Positions 1 to 6,607 of a DNA stretch of 64,000 bases are shown here, in pieces. The first letter of the stretch is position 1; every line of letters starts with the position of its first letter. The stretch lies in contig QOOS01000001.1 in the NCBI GenBank assembly GCA_003331425.1, forward strand, positions 186,001-250,000, given 5' to 3'. Source of the stretch: Candidatus Nitrosopumilus sp. (GTDB lineage: Archaea > Thermoproteota > Nitrososphaeria > Nitrososphaerales > Nitrosopumilaceae). The notes beneath the pieces were generated by a model, which searched no databases, had not been told where the DNA came from, and was given only the letters and a program-made list of their open reading frames with translations. The position numbers were made by a program, and so were the translations under genes.

Positions 1-2
1 TA

Positions 3-158
3 CGTGGTTTAGGCATACTTTTGCCTGATGATATTGATGTGATATCCAAACTTTCTGAACAGATTAGCGTGATTAATGATAGTGATATCTTTCCTGAAAG
101 AGAAGATGAAGTGATTAGTGTGATAGAGAAGCTAATCAGGCAAGCGTCAAATATGTAA
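3..158 (+). CDS. C-terminal end of an unidentified protein (partial)
   Basis: The reading frame is open from the left edge to a TAA at 156-158 and gives the last 51 residues of a protein that begins outside the window. The tail is acidic and probably helical, ending in RQASNM. I do not recognise the family. The gene lies upstream of the TGTGATT repeat cluster and of the membrane winged-helix gene, in the same direction, so it may belong to the origin-proximal regulatory group. The absence of stops and the gene-like composition support coding, but a short end fragment is weak evidence. Confidence 0.55.
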   Translation, partial: RGLGILLPDDIDVISKLSEQISVINDSDIFPEREDEVISVIEKLIRQASNM

Positions 159-162
159 TTGG

Positions 163-285
163 TGTGATTGATGTGATTAGTGTATTGAATAGTGTATTGT
201 GATTACCTTTATTGAATTGTGATTGTTAGTGTGAGATTGTTAATCTAAAGTGTGAAATAATTTTGGTCAATCACAATAAATCACA
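163..285. repeat. Cluster of TGTGATT heptamers, four direct and two inverted
   Basis: TGTGATT occurs at 163-169, 172-178, 198-204 and 218-224 on the plus strand and as its complement AATCACA at 269-275 and 279-285, all in a 147-bp intergenic gap. Near matches (GTGATT, TGTGAT) continue into both flanking genes. In sequence of this composition a 7-mer like this is expected only once in several kilobases, so the cluster is unlikely to be chance. Position just upstream of the gene starting at 306 suggests a multi-site operator or a DNA-organising site. Function is inference. Confidence 0.6.
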
Positions 286-305
286 ACTTAGGCATAGAAA
301 TTGTG

Positions 306-908
306 ATGTTAGTAGAGATTCCTGATCCTGAAGTGATTTTAGGTGTGATTTTAGCATTTTTGATAGGTTTGGGTGGCTTGTATCTATTCTTCAAAATACG
401 TCCATTCATAAAATCTAGTAGTGATATTGATGATCCTACCCAAACAGAGCGCTTAGAGTACTATGAAAGACAGTTAATTGATATGAAAATACGCCTAGAT
501 GCATTAGAAATTCAAGGAATTGATGAAAAGCCTGTTGATCCTAACCTGGAATTGAAACAATTCATGCAAGGATTAGTAGAAAATTATGAATCACAAAAAG
601 AAGTTGAAGTGATTAAAGAGCCTGAAATTATTGTTGAAAAGCCTGTTTCTGTGCCTAAAATTCCTAATATTGAGCATGTGAGCCCAACTGATTATGTGTT
701 GCACCTAATCACAGACAAAGCTATGACGTCACGTGACATACAAATCACAACAAAAAGAAGTAGAGAGCATACTTCGCGGTTAATGAAGAAATTATTTGAA
801 AGTGGTTTGGTTCAACGAAATACTGAGACAAAACCTTACACATATTCAATTACTGAAAAAGGCAAATCTAAAGTTGAGGATGTTACATCTAATCCAACTG
901 TTGTTTAG
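306..908 (+). CDS. Membrane-anchored winged-helix protein
   Basis: The protein has about 200 residues. Residues 10-30 form one hydrophobic segment (VILGVILAFLIGLGGLYLFF), followed by a charged, probably coiled-coil stretch to about 110. Residues 127-190 look like a winged helix: a recognition-helix pattern (SREHTSRLMKKLFESGLV) followed by a wing and the YSITEKGK ending typical of archaeal MarR/HTH folds. The ATG at 306 is preferred over an in-frame GTG three bases earlier. This would be a DNA-binding domain tethered to the membrane. It sits about 1.2 kb from the origin and directly after the TGTGATT cluster, so autoregulation or membrane attachment of origin DNA are both possible. The specific function is unknown. 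Confidence 0.75.
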   Translation: MLVEIPDPEVILGVILAFLIGLGGLYLFFKIRPFIKSSSDIDDPTQTERLEYYERQLIDMKIRLDALEIQGIDEKPVDPNLELKQFMQGLVENYESQKEVEVIKEPEIIVEKPVSVPKIPNIEHVSPTDYVLHLITDKAMTSRDIQITTKRSREHTSRLMKKLFESGLVQRNTETKPYTYSITEKGKSKVEDVTSNPTVV

Positions 909-960
909 ATAGTTCAACATATTATTTTCAGAGTGATTTTAGTGAAAATATGAAATTTAC

Positions 961-1042
961 TCAATAAATCATTATAATTTTTAATTATTCATTAAAATAA
1001 TATAATATTAAATTATATATATTATTAAATTATAATCAAATT
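961..1042. promoter_or_regulatory. Very AT-rich tract upstream of the AbrB-like gene
   Basis: The 80 bases before the ATG at 1043 are almost only A and T, with several overlapping TATA-like stretches such as ATTAAATTATATATATT near 1006-1022. One of these lies about 25-30 bases before the start, as for a leaderless archaeal promoter. Because the region is close to the putative origin it could also melt easily. I see no ORB-like match here. Confidence 0.4.
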
Positions 1043-1204
1043 ATGTCAGTTCAAGAGAATGAAGTTTTAGTGAAAATTACATCTGCAGGTACAATTTCAA
1101 TACCTAAACAATTTAGAAAATTTATGGATGTTCAAAAAGGTGAATATGTTAAAATGATTCTTGGTAAAGATAGGTTGATTGTTCGAAAGGTAACTATTAC
1201 TTGA
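1043..1204 (+). CDS. AbrB/MazE-type swapped-hairpin DNA-binding protein
   Basis: This 53-residue protein runs from ATG 1043 to TGA 1202-1204. It carries the AbrB/SpoVT signature: a short beta strand (VLVKITSAGTISIPKQFRKF), then a turn and two strands (GEYVKMILGKDRLIVRK). Family members bind DNA as dimers and are either regulators or antitoxins. No toxin gene (PIN, MazF) is adjacent, so a regulator is more likely. It is convergent with the minus-strand gene ending at 1208 with only 3 bp between them. Its place near orc1/cdc6 and among repeat motifs makes it a candidate for binding origin DNA, but that is inference. Confidence 0.75.
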   Translation: MSVQENEVLVKITSAGTISIPKQFRKFMDVQKGEYVKMILGKDRLIVRKVTIT

Positions 1205-1207
1205 GAA

Positions 1208-1597
1208 TTATTGTTGTTTTTGAGTGATTTTAATAGATTGGTAAGTCCATTCTCTACCAGTTCTAGTTCTTTCTACCCTACCTTTTGAAGCAAATCGTGA
1301 TAAATATGTCGAAATTACACTAAGTTTTACAGGTTCGTTGTATTCATCTTCATATTTTTCAAGTATGTTTGATGATGTGAATTTACCCATTGGGAAGTAT
1401 TTTTCTACGATATGTGAAATTTTAGATCCTACTGAATCCATTTTTACAGGTTGGTCTTCCTGGTCTTCTATATTCATCAAATCCATCATTTCAAATATTT
1501 TTAGAACTTTATCTCTAGTCACATTACCTTCTAATTTAATATCATAACGTGCACCGTCTGCATCCTCCATATCAATTCGTATTCGTTTTTTGGCCAT
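1208..1597 (-). CDS. Winged-helix domain protein next to the origin
   Basis: The 129-residue protein has an N-terminal beta-rich part (KKRIRIDMEDADGARYDIKL), a helical linker to about residue 65, and a C-terminal region of about 60 residues resembling a winged helix (FTSSNILEKYEDEY, then VISTYLSRFASKGRVERTRTGREWTY). The tail is basic. It starts at the ATG read leftwards from 1597, directly beside two GATC-containing palindromes and the TGTTAACA cluster, so it may bind these sites. It points away from orc1/cdc6 across the putative origin. I do not recognise a named family. Confidence 0.7.
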   Translation of the reverse strand: MAKKRIRIDMEDADGARYDIKLEGNVTRDKVLKIFEMMDLMNIEDQEDQPVKMDSVGSKISHIVEKYFPMGKFTSSNILEKYEDEYNEPVKLSVISTYLSRFASKGRVERTRTGREWTYQSIKITQKQQ

Positions 1598-1603
1598 TGT
1601 TGA

Positions 1604-1645
1604 GATCTAACAGATCAAATGTTAACGGTTGAAGTGATCTGATCA
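1604..1645. promoter_or_regulatory. Two GATC-based palindromes upstream of the winged-helix gene
   Basis: GATCT-AAC-AGATC at 1604-1616 is a perfect inverted repeat with a 3-base spacer, 7 bases upstream of the minus-strand start codon at 1597. TGATC-T-GATCA at 1635-1645 is a second one. Their place in the promoter of a winged-helix gene suggests an operator for autoregulation. No binding evidence exists in the sequence itself. Confidence 0.45.
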
Positions 1646-1757
1646 GTTTTGTTAACATTGTTGTTTGTTAACATTGACTGCCTAGGTCACGCCTAGCCTA
1701 TTTTTTGTTATTAACACACACCCTTTAATTTAGCCCCCTTAGGTATGGAAAAACCAT

Positions 1758-1781
1758 GCCTGGAGTGGAAATAAAGGGGTA
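1758..1781 (+). promoter_or_regulatory. ORB-like element 1
   Basis: The box holds GCCTGGAGTGGAAA followed by TAAAGGGGTA. It matches the known archaeal origin-recognition-box layout: a CC-A-G-TGGAAA core bound by the Orc1 winged helix, then a G-string contacted by the AAA+ domain. It is in the same orientation as box 2, 60 bp away. Confidence 0.7.
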
Positions 1782-1817
1782 TTTTTGACATATTCACAGT
1801 GTTAACAGTGTTCTTAA

Positions 1818-1842
1818 CGCCTGGAATGGAAATATAGGGGTT
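1818..1842 (+). promoter_or_regulatory. ORB-like element 2
   Basis: CGCCTGGAATGGAAA followed by TATAGGGGTT repeats the pattern of the first box, with differences at only a few positions in the core and spacer. The conservation of CCTGGA-TGGAAATA and GGGGT between the two copies defines a local consensus. Confidence 0.7.
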
Positions 1843-1927
1843 AAAATGAGGTTTTTTTTGATTTTCTTCACATAAAATTAACAATTTGTTAACATGTTTT
1901 TCTAACAATAATAATCCCACACACCAA

Positions 1928-1940
1928 TATTTCCACTCTA
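1928..1940 (-). promoter_or_regulatory. Inverted mini-ORB core
   Basis: On the minus strand the sequence reads TAGAGTGGAAATA, matching the GAGTGGAAATA core of box 1 in the opposite direction, but without a clear GGGG string behind it. Opposed ORBs flanking an AT-rich stretch are a common origin layout. Confidence 0.45.
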
Positions 1941-2087
1941 TCTTTTTTAATTTTATTTTTTTTAGAAAAACTAAAACTAACTAAAAATAATTAATGATAA
2001 ACTAAACTAGAATTACTATAGTATTCTATACTCTCATAAATGAAAGACAGGTATGTTGATAATGAAAGGAAATGAAGGTGTCTGAGT

Positions 2088-3290
2088 ATGTCTGACCCAA
2101 TTGATAGATTACTTGATGCAGCTGAGTCTGGAAAATCTATAATTAAAAATCGAGAAATTTTACATTTTACATATATTCCAAACACAATACTTCATAGAAA
2201 TTCTGAACAAGAACAAGTCACACAATCACTATTACCAATTTTAAAACAATCTAGACCATCTAACCTTCTTGTATATGGGAAACCTGGTACAGGAAAAACA
2301 TTAGTTGTAAAAAAAGTATTATCAAAAATTCAAGAACGAGTTGAAAAATCAAATTTCCCAATAAAATTAGTATACTCAAATTCTAAAAATGAGACAACAT
2401 TATACGGATTATTAGTCAGTATAGGCAGGCAATTAGGCCTAAATGAGAAAGAATTACCAACAACTGGTCTTGCAATAAGTGAGGTTTTCAAAAGATTATT
2501 GAATAAAATTAACAATGAAAAACTAAATGCGGTTTTCGTCATAGATGAAATTGACTATCTTGCACAATTAGTAGTAAAAACTGGAAAGGATATACTCTAT
2601 CAACTAACTAGAGCAAATGAACAATTAGATGTAGGTTCACTCACAATGGTTGGCATTTCAAATGACCTAACATTCAAAGAAAAACTAGATCCTAGAGTAA
2701 TTAGCAGCCTTGGTGAAGAAGAAATTGTATTCACAAATTATAATGTTGAACAAATTAAAAAAATCCTAGAAGAACGAATCAATGAATCATTTATTGAAGA
2801 TGTTGTTGAAGAACCAGCACTAAACCTCTGTGCTGCATTAGCAGGGGGGGAACATGGTGATGCTAGAAGAGCCATAGATTTACTTAGAGTAGCAGGAGAA
2901 TTGGCCGAAAGACAACAATCCGATAAAGTCACCATTGAGCATGTCAGAGAAGCTTCACAAAAAATTGAAGAAAATAAAGAAGAAGCATCTCTAAAATCAT
3001 ATCCATTACACGAAAAATTAGTCATATTATCAATAATGAAGGCCAACGGTTCATCAACTGGCGAAATCTATACTTCATACAAAACCCTCTGTAAAACGGT
3101 TGGAAAAGACGAATTAACACAAAGACGAATAACACAAATGTTAAGTGAAATTGAATTATCTGGAATTATTTCTGGACGTCTTATCCACCAAGGAATTCAT
3201 GGTAGAACAAAAAAATACAAACTAACTATTTCATCTGAAATGATAAAAAAATCCTTCAAAGATGAATTAACTTTGCAAGACATTATCTGA
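2088..3290 (+). CDS. cdc6: Orc1/Cdc6 replication initiator
   Basis: This 400-residue AAA+ protein of the Orc1/Cdc6 family binds origin boxes and loads the MCM helicase. Visible are Walker A GKPGTGKT (64-71), Walker B VIDEID (151-156), a sensor-1 strand ending in GISND (about 205-210), the GDARRAIDLL sensor-2 motif, and a C-terminal winged helix from about residue 305. Length is normal for archaeal Cdc6. The ATG at 2088 is supported by AAGGTG at 2075-2080, seven bases upstream and complementary to the 16S rRNA tail. The putative origin lies directly upstream. Its 3' end overlaps the oppositely oriented PolD gene by 24 bp. Confidence 0.95.
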   Translation: MSDPIDRLLDAAESGKSIIKNREILHFTYIPNTILHRNSEQEQVTQSLLPILKQSRPSNLLVYGKPGTGKTLVVKKVLSKIQERVEKSNFPIKLVYSNSKNETTLYGLLVSIGRQLGLNEKELPTTGLAISEVFKRLLNKINNEKLNAVFVIDEIDYLAQLVVKTGKDILYQLTRANEQLDVGSLTMVGISNDLTFKEKLDPRVISSLGEEEIVFTNYNVEQIKKILEERINESFIEDVVEEPALNLCAALAGGEHGDARRAIDLLRVAGELAERQQSDKVTIEHVREASQKIEENKEEASLKSYPLHEKLVILSIMKANGSSTGEIYTSYKTLCKTVGKDELTQRRITQMLSEIELSGIISGRLIHQGIHGRTKKYKLTISSEMIKKSFKDELTLQDII

Positions 3291-4715
3291 GTTAGAACTA
3301 TAATTTTCATGAAATACTTGGAAAGTTTTTAGGTTTACAATAATAGCAAGACCTGGATTTGGGACCATACCAACACTTGCTTGGAAAGGTGTTTGTTTTT
3401 GCCATGAACCCGAATTAACTAGTAAAATTCCCTTGTACATATCTAATTGAGCCTTATGTACATGTCCTACATGAAAAATATCAGGAATGTCTTCAATTAC
3501 CAAAAGATCTTCTACTTCTGGTGCTATTGGGGTTGAACTACCATAAACTGGACTTAGATGTCTGGCTCTAAGAAGATTTTTCATAACATCAGTAGGCCTA
3601 TCATAACTTAGTCCAGGAGTAGTTTTTACAATATCATCTATACTTTGACCATGAAACATCAACACCTTAACACCATTTAATGAAACTAAAGCAGGATTTC
3701 CAACCATTTCAATATTTTCTCTTTCCCATAAACCTGAGTTGTATTTTTGTGGTATTGCAGGTTGAGGCAGGGCTCTCCTTCCTGGGTCATGGTTTCCAGG
3801 CATAATGATAATTTTGACGTTTGTTGGAATTTTATCTAACAAATCTTCTGCCTTTTGTAATTGGTCTTCAATTGTTTGACAAACTAATTCTTTATTTTGA
3901 TTTGGATAAATTCCAACACCATCAACCATATCTCCACCAATTAGTACAAAACGAACCTTTCTTGCAACAGGATCAGGACTAGATATCCATTTTACAAATT
4001 CAACCAATTCTTCTTCCATGAAGTATTTACTTCCAATATGCAAATCTGACAAAAATACAGCATACACTTCACTTTCAGATTTATTGATTTTCTGGTCAGG
4101 CAAATCAGGCATAATCAAATCCTTAATCATTAATCCTGAATTTTTGGCCGTAGCCACTCTTACCATTACAAACTGGTCAATTAACAAGGTTCCAGCAGTT
4201 TTTTGTAACTCATCATCAAAAATAATACCCTCAAATGAGCCTGATGGGTCTTCTAATACTAATTTCGTAATATTTCGTTCAGCACTTCTAGCAGTTACCA
4301 ATCCACACACATAAACATCATTTTCTAATTTTGTGGATTTTACAACAGAAATAGATTTTAGCATTTTTGATTCTGGTCTCTCTGAAATAATTCGTTTAAG
4401 TTTGTTAAAGCGACTTGAAAACAAAGCATTGTATCCCTTAACACCTTCCCCTGAAGTGATTTTTTCAGTAGGATCTGATAGTACCTTAAGATCACTTTGA
4501 AGATTTGGGTCATCTTTAATTCCTAGATATGTTTCTAAATCATTTTGATTAATTTGGTATTGTTTTTGTCTGGTTTTTTCTTTAACAATTTCTTTAATTA
4601 TTTTCTCTAATTTTTTAACATCAGTAATATCATCTAAGATTTTAAACGCATCAGGATGAATTTGAAATCCTTTGTTTAATGCATAATTAAGTACAAAAGA
4701 TAATTCCTTTTTCAT
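3267..4715 (-). CDS. polB: DNA polymerase D small subunit (DP1)
   Basis: This is the exonuclease subunit of the archaeal replicative polymerase PolD. The 482 residues show an N-terminal helical part, an OB-like region (about 125-205) and a calcineurin-like phosphoesterase domain with the metal motifs LSDLHIGS (222-229), GGDMVDG, PGNHDP, FHGQS and VGHVH. All metal-binding Asp/His residues of the 3'-5' exonuclease appear intact. The large subunit is not in the window. Placement tail to tail with orc1/cdc6 groups two replication genes at the origin. The start at 4715 leaves a 76-bp divergent promoter region shared with the gene at 4792. Confidence 0.93.
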   Translation of the reverse strand: MKKELSFVLNYALNKGFQIHPDAFKILDDITDVKKLEKIIKEIVKEKTRQKQYQINQNDLETYLGIKDDPNLQSDLKVLSDPTEKITSGEGVKGYNALFSSRFNKLKRIISERPESKMLKSISVVKSTKLENDVYVCGLVTARSAERNITKLVLEDPSGSFEGIIFDDELQKTAGTLLIDQFVMVRVATAKNSGLMIKDLIMPDLPDQKINKSESEVYAVFLSDLHIGSKYFMEEELVEFVKWISSPDPVARKVRFVLIGGDMVDGVGIYPNQNKELVCQTIEDQLQKAEDLLDKIPTNVKIIIMPGNHDPGRRALPQPAIPQKYNSGLWERENIEMVGNPALVSLNGVKVLMFHGQSIDDIVKTTPGLSYDRPTDVMKNLLRARHLSPVYGSSTPIAPEVEDLLVIEDIPDIFHVGHVHKAQLDMYKGILLVNSGSWQKQTPFQASVGMVPNPGLAIIVNLKTFQVFHENYSSNSDNVLQS

Positions 4716-4791
4716 ATCAAAAAATACTATTTGGTTTAATTAAATCTGCTCTAAACTAACCCTCAAATATTGTTCATCAACGCAAATCTAT

Positions 4792-5328
4792 ATGAATAAA
4801 AATAGAATCATTTTATTTTTCATATTCTTAGCAGTGTTTACAATAATTTTTCAATTAGGTTCAATGTCTACTGTTAGTCAAGTAGAGGCAGATTTGTTTA
4901 TGGAGGAATTTAAAAAACTAGTTTTAGATATAGATGCTTTTGGAATTTTTGTGCATAATACAACTATAGCACTACCTATGTTTATTCCAGGATTTGGAAT
5001 TTTTTGGGGATTATTTTCATCATGGTCTACAGGATATGCATTTGCAGCAATTGCAACATCTATACCTGAAGTAGCTAATATTTCACCACTAACAATACTA
5101 TTTTTATCTCCATTTGGGCTAATGGAGATTTCTGCATACTCATTAGGAATTTCTAGGAGTTTTATTTTGATTAAAGCAATTATTACAAAAACAAATCTTC
5201 TTCAATTTATCAAACCTACAATTATTGAGATTGGTATTGTAATTGCTCTTCTTTTAGCAGGTGGGTATATTGAATTTTACATGATAGAATTAGTTGAAAA
5301 TGAGAATCTTGAAATGCCTGGTATTTAA
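4792..5328 (+). CDS. SpoIIM/DUF95-family integral membrane protein
   Basis: The 178 residues contain an N-terminal hydrophobic segment (10-25) and about four further membrane segments. The segment with NTTIALPMFIPGFG and FGLMEISAYSLG matches the stage II sporulation protein M family, widespread in archaea with unknown role. In bacteria SpoIIM is part of a complex acting at the forespore membrane; archaea use it otherwise. It overlaps the 3' end of cbiE by 4 bp. Family assignment is by motif recognition only. Confidence 0.75.
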   Translation: MNKNRIILFFIFLAVFTIIFQLGSMSTVSQVEADLFMEEFKKLVLDIDAFGIFVHNTTIALPMFIPGFGIFWGLFSSWSTGYAFAAIATSIPEVANISPLTILFLSPFGLMEISAYSLGISRSFILIKAIITKTNLLQFIKPTIIEIGIVIALLLAGGYIEFYMIELVENENLEMPGI

Positions 5329-6041
5329 TTTTCCCACTGCCATCTATAATTCATATAAGAATCTAAACTTGCCTGATTAAACACCATTACTGATAAGTCA
5401 GAAAATTCTTTTCCTTCTAACTCCTTAACAGTTCCTTCAAAATTAGTTTCATTCTCAGTAGTAATTGACTCATAAACATGAACTTTGATTTTTGTTGTGT
5501 CAAAACCATTTTCTCTAAGATAGACTGCTATCTCTGATGGCATAAAATGTTTGTCTGGTTGTTTTGGCCACGGTCTTGGAACCAATACCACACTAAAACC
5601 ATCTATCAATGCTTTTTGTAATTCTAATTTTTTATCTTCAATTGGAGTTGTAACATGCATTGTAATTACTTTGGATTTATCTAGAGGAACTTTAGCCCTT
5701 GATGCAGCCACTTGAAAAGAACTAATTCCAGGAATAATTTCTACTTCTCCAAAAATTTCAATTAATCTATCAACAACTTCTGACTCTGAAAAATTTACAT
5801 CTCCTGTAAATGGAATGACTAATGTTCTATCACCAAGTTCAGGTAAAATTTTTTGATAAGACTTTTCTTGATCATTCATAGTAATTTCATAAATTTCCTT
5901 ACCCTCAATTAGATTCTCTATTGTTTTTAGCGTGTATTTGTAACCAATCAAAATATCACAATTTTGAACAATTTCTTTTACAATTTCTGTCACATATTTA
6001 GGAGAACCAGGCCCAACACCGACAGCGTAAACTTTACCCAA
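5325..6041 (-). CDS. cbiE: Cobalt-precorrin-7 C5-methyltransferase (CbiE)
   Basis: CbiE methylates C5 of the corrin ring in adenosylcobalamin synthesis using S-adenosylmethionine. The 238-residue protein has the tetrapyrrole-methylase signature: GVGPGSPKYVT at the N terminus, the FTGDVNFSES motif and IIPGISSFQVAASR. Unlike in CbiET fusions the CbiT part is separate, here at 48335-48925. Other corrin genes (cbiL, cbiF) lie at 50340-51819. Confidence 0.85.
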   Translation of the reverse strand: MGKVYAVGVGPGSPKYVTEIVKEIVQNCDILIGYKYTLKTIENLIEGKEIYEITMNDQEKSYQKILPELGDRTLVIPFTGDVNFSESEVVDRLIEIFGEVEIIPGISSFQVAASRAKVPLDKSKVITMHVTTPIEDKKLELQKALIDGFSVVLVPRPWPKQPDKHFMPSEIAVYLRENGFDTTKIKVHVYESITTENETNFEGTVKELEGKEFSDLSVMVFNQASLDSYMNYRWQWEN

Positions 6042-6055
6042 CTTTATTTCATAAA

Positions 6056-6535
6056 TTATTGCCTTTCTTTAACATATTGAACAAAAGGCTCCCAATCTAC
6101 TTTTAGAAACTTTGTTGGTTCTTTTAGGGGATATTTTACCCAATCTTGGGCTACAGAATACTGAAAATTCTCTTTTTTACCATTTTTTTCATATTCTAAA
6201 AACAAAACACTACCCCATGTCTCTTCTTTAAATTCAATTTTATCAATTTCTTTAAATTCCAATTCAACATTTTTACTATTTTCAATGTCACTTACAAGAT
6301 CTTCTTCATTATACCCGTCATGACGAATCATTGTATTTTTTGATTTAAGAAAAGTAATTACTTGTCTTTGTGTAATTGCTTTCCACCAACTCATTTTTGA
6401 TTCGGTTTTATGAACAAATGATAAGTGCTTATCAGTTAATACCAACATACCTTCTTTTCCACCAACTGAAAAAAACTTTTTAGATTCTCTCCACACTGAA
6501 ACTACGTGTGCCTGAATCTTTTCATCAGGGTGCAT
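6056..6535 (-). CDS. Conserved hypothetical protein with a PH-like fold
   Basis: The 159-residue soluble protein has a pattern of beta strands (GKEGMLVLTDKHLSFVHK, then VELEFKEIDKIEF and SVLFLEYEKNGKKENFQYSV) that resembles pleckstrin-homology-like domains of the bacterial GRAM/PH type. No signal peptide or catalytic motif is visible. It is followed by cbiE 14 bp downstream and may be co-transcribed with it. I do not recognise a named family. Confidence 0.6.
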   Translation of the reverse strand: MHPDEKIQAHVVSVWRESKKFFSVGGKEGMLVLTDKHLSFVHKTESKMSWWKAITQRQVITFLKSKNTMIRHDGYNEEDLVSDIENSKNVELEFKEIDKIEFKEETWGSVLFLEYEKNGKKENFQYSVAQDWVKYPLKEPTKFLKVDWEPFVQYVKERQ

Positions 6536-6607
6536 ATCAAAGATTTGTTTGGCTTTGTTAAAAACTAATACAATTGCCTTTTAAGTGAGATATTTTTTTT
6601 ACAACTA

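Larger units (their letters stand above)
1620..1894. repeat. Palindromic octamer TGTTAACA, four exact and one near copy
   Basis: Exact copies lie at 1650-1657, 1666-1673, 1800-1807 and 1887-1894; TGTTAACG lies at 1620-1627. Two neighbouring copies share the longer string TGTTAACATTG. The copies flank and interleave with the ORB-like boxes. Five such palindromes in 275 bp are far above expectation for this base composition, which indicates a binding site for a dimeric protein in the origin. Confidence 0.65.
1598..2087. other. Putative chromosomal replication origin (oriC)
   Basis: This 490-bp stretch holds no convincing gene and lies directly upstream of orc1/cdc6, the usual place for an archaeal origin. 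It contains two origin-recognition-box-like elements (1758-1781, 1818-1842), an inverted mini-ORB core (1928-1940), five GTTAAC sites (1621-1893) and a long A/T-rich tract (about 1940-2060) between the boxes and the initiator gene that could serve as the unwinding element. The ORB resemblance covers both the TGGAAA dyad core and the downstream GGGG string known from crenarchaeal and euryarchaeal ORBs. No GC-skew calculation was done. Confidence 0.75.

Noticed and set aside
3-158. Assignment of the partial gene as ParB or SegB on account of the repeats next to it
   Set aside because: The 51 visible residues show no helix-turn-helix or arginine patch; the neighbouring repeats alone are not sufficient.
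1338-1547. Open frame on the plus strand inside the winged-helix gene at 1208-1597
   Set aside because: It is the shadow of an AT-rich gene on the other strand with no start signal or family resemblance.
1711-1920. Minus-strand open frame inside the putative origin
   Set aside because: It covers the ORB boxes and palindromes, has no recognisable motif, and its composition is not protein-like.
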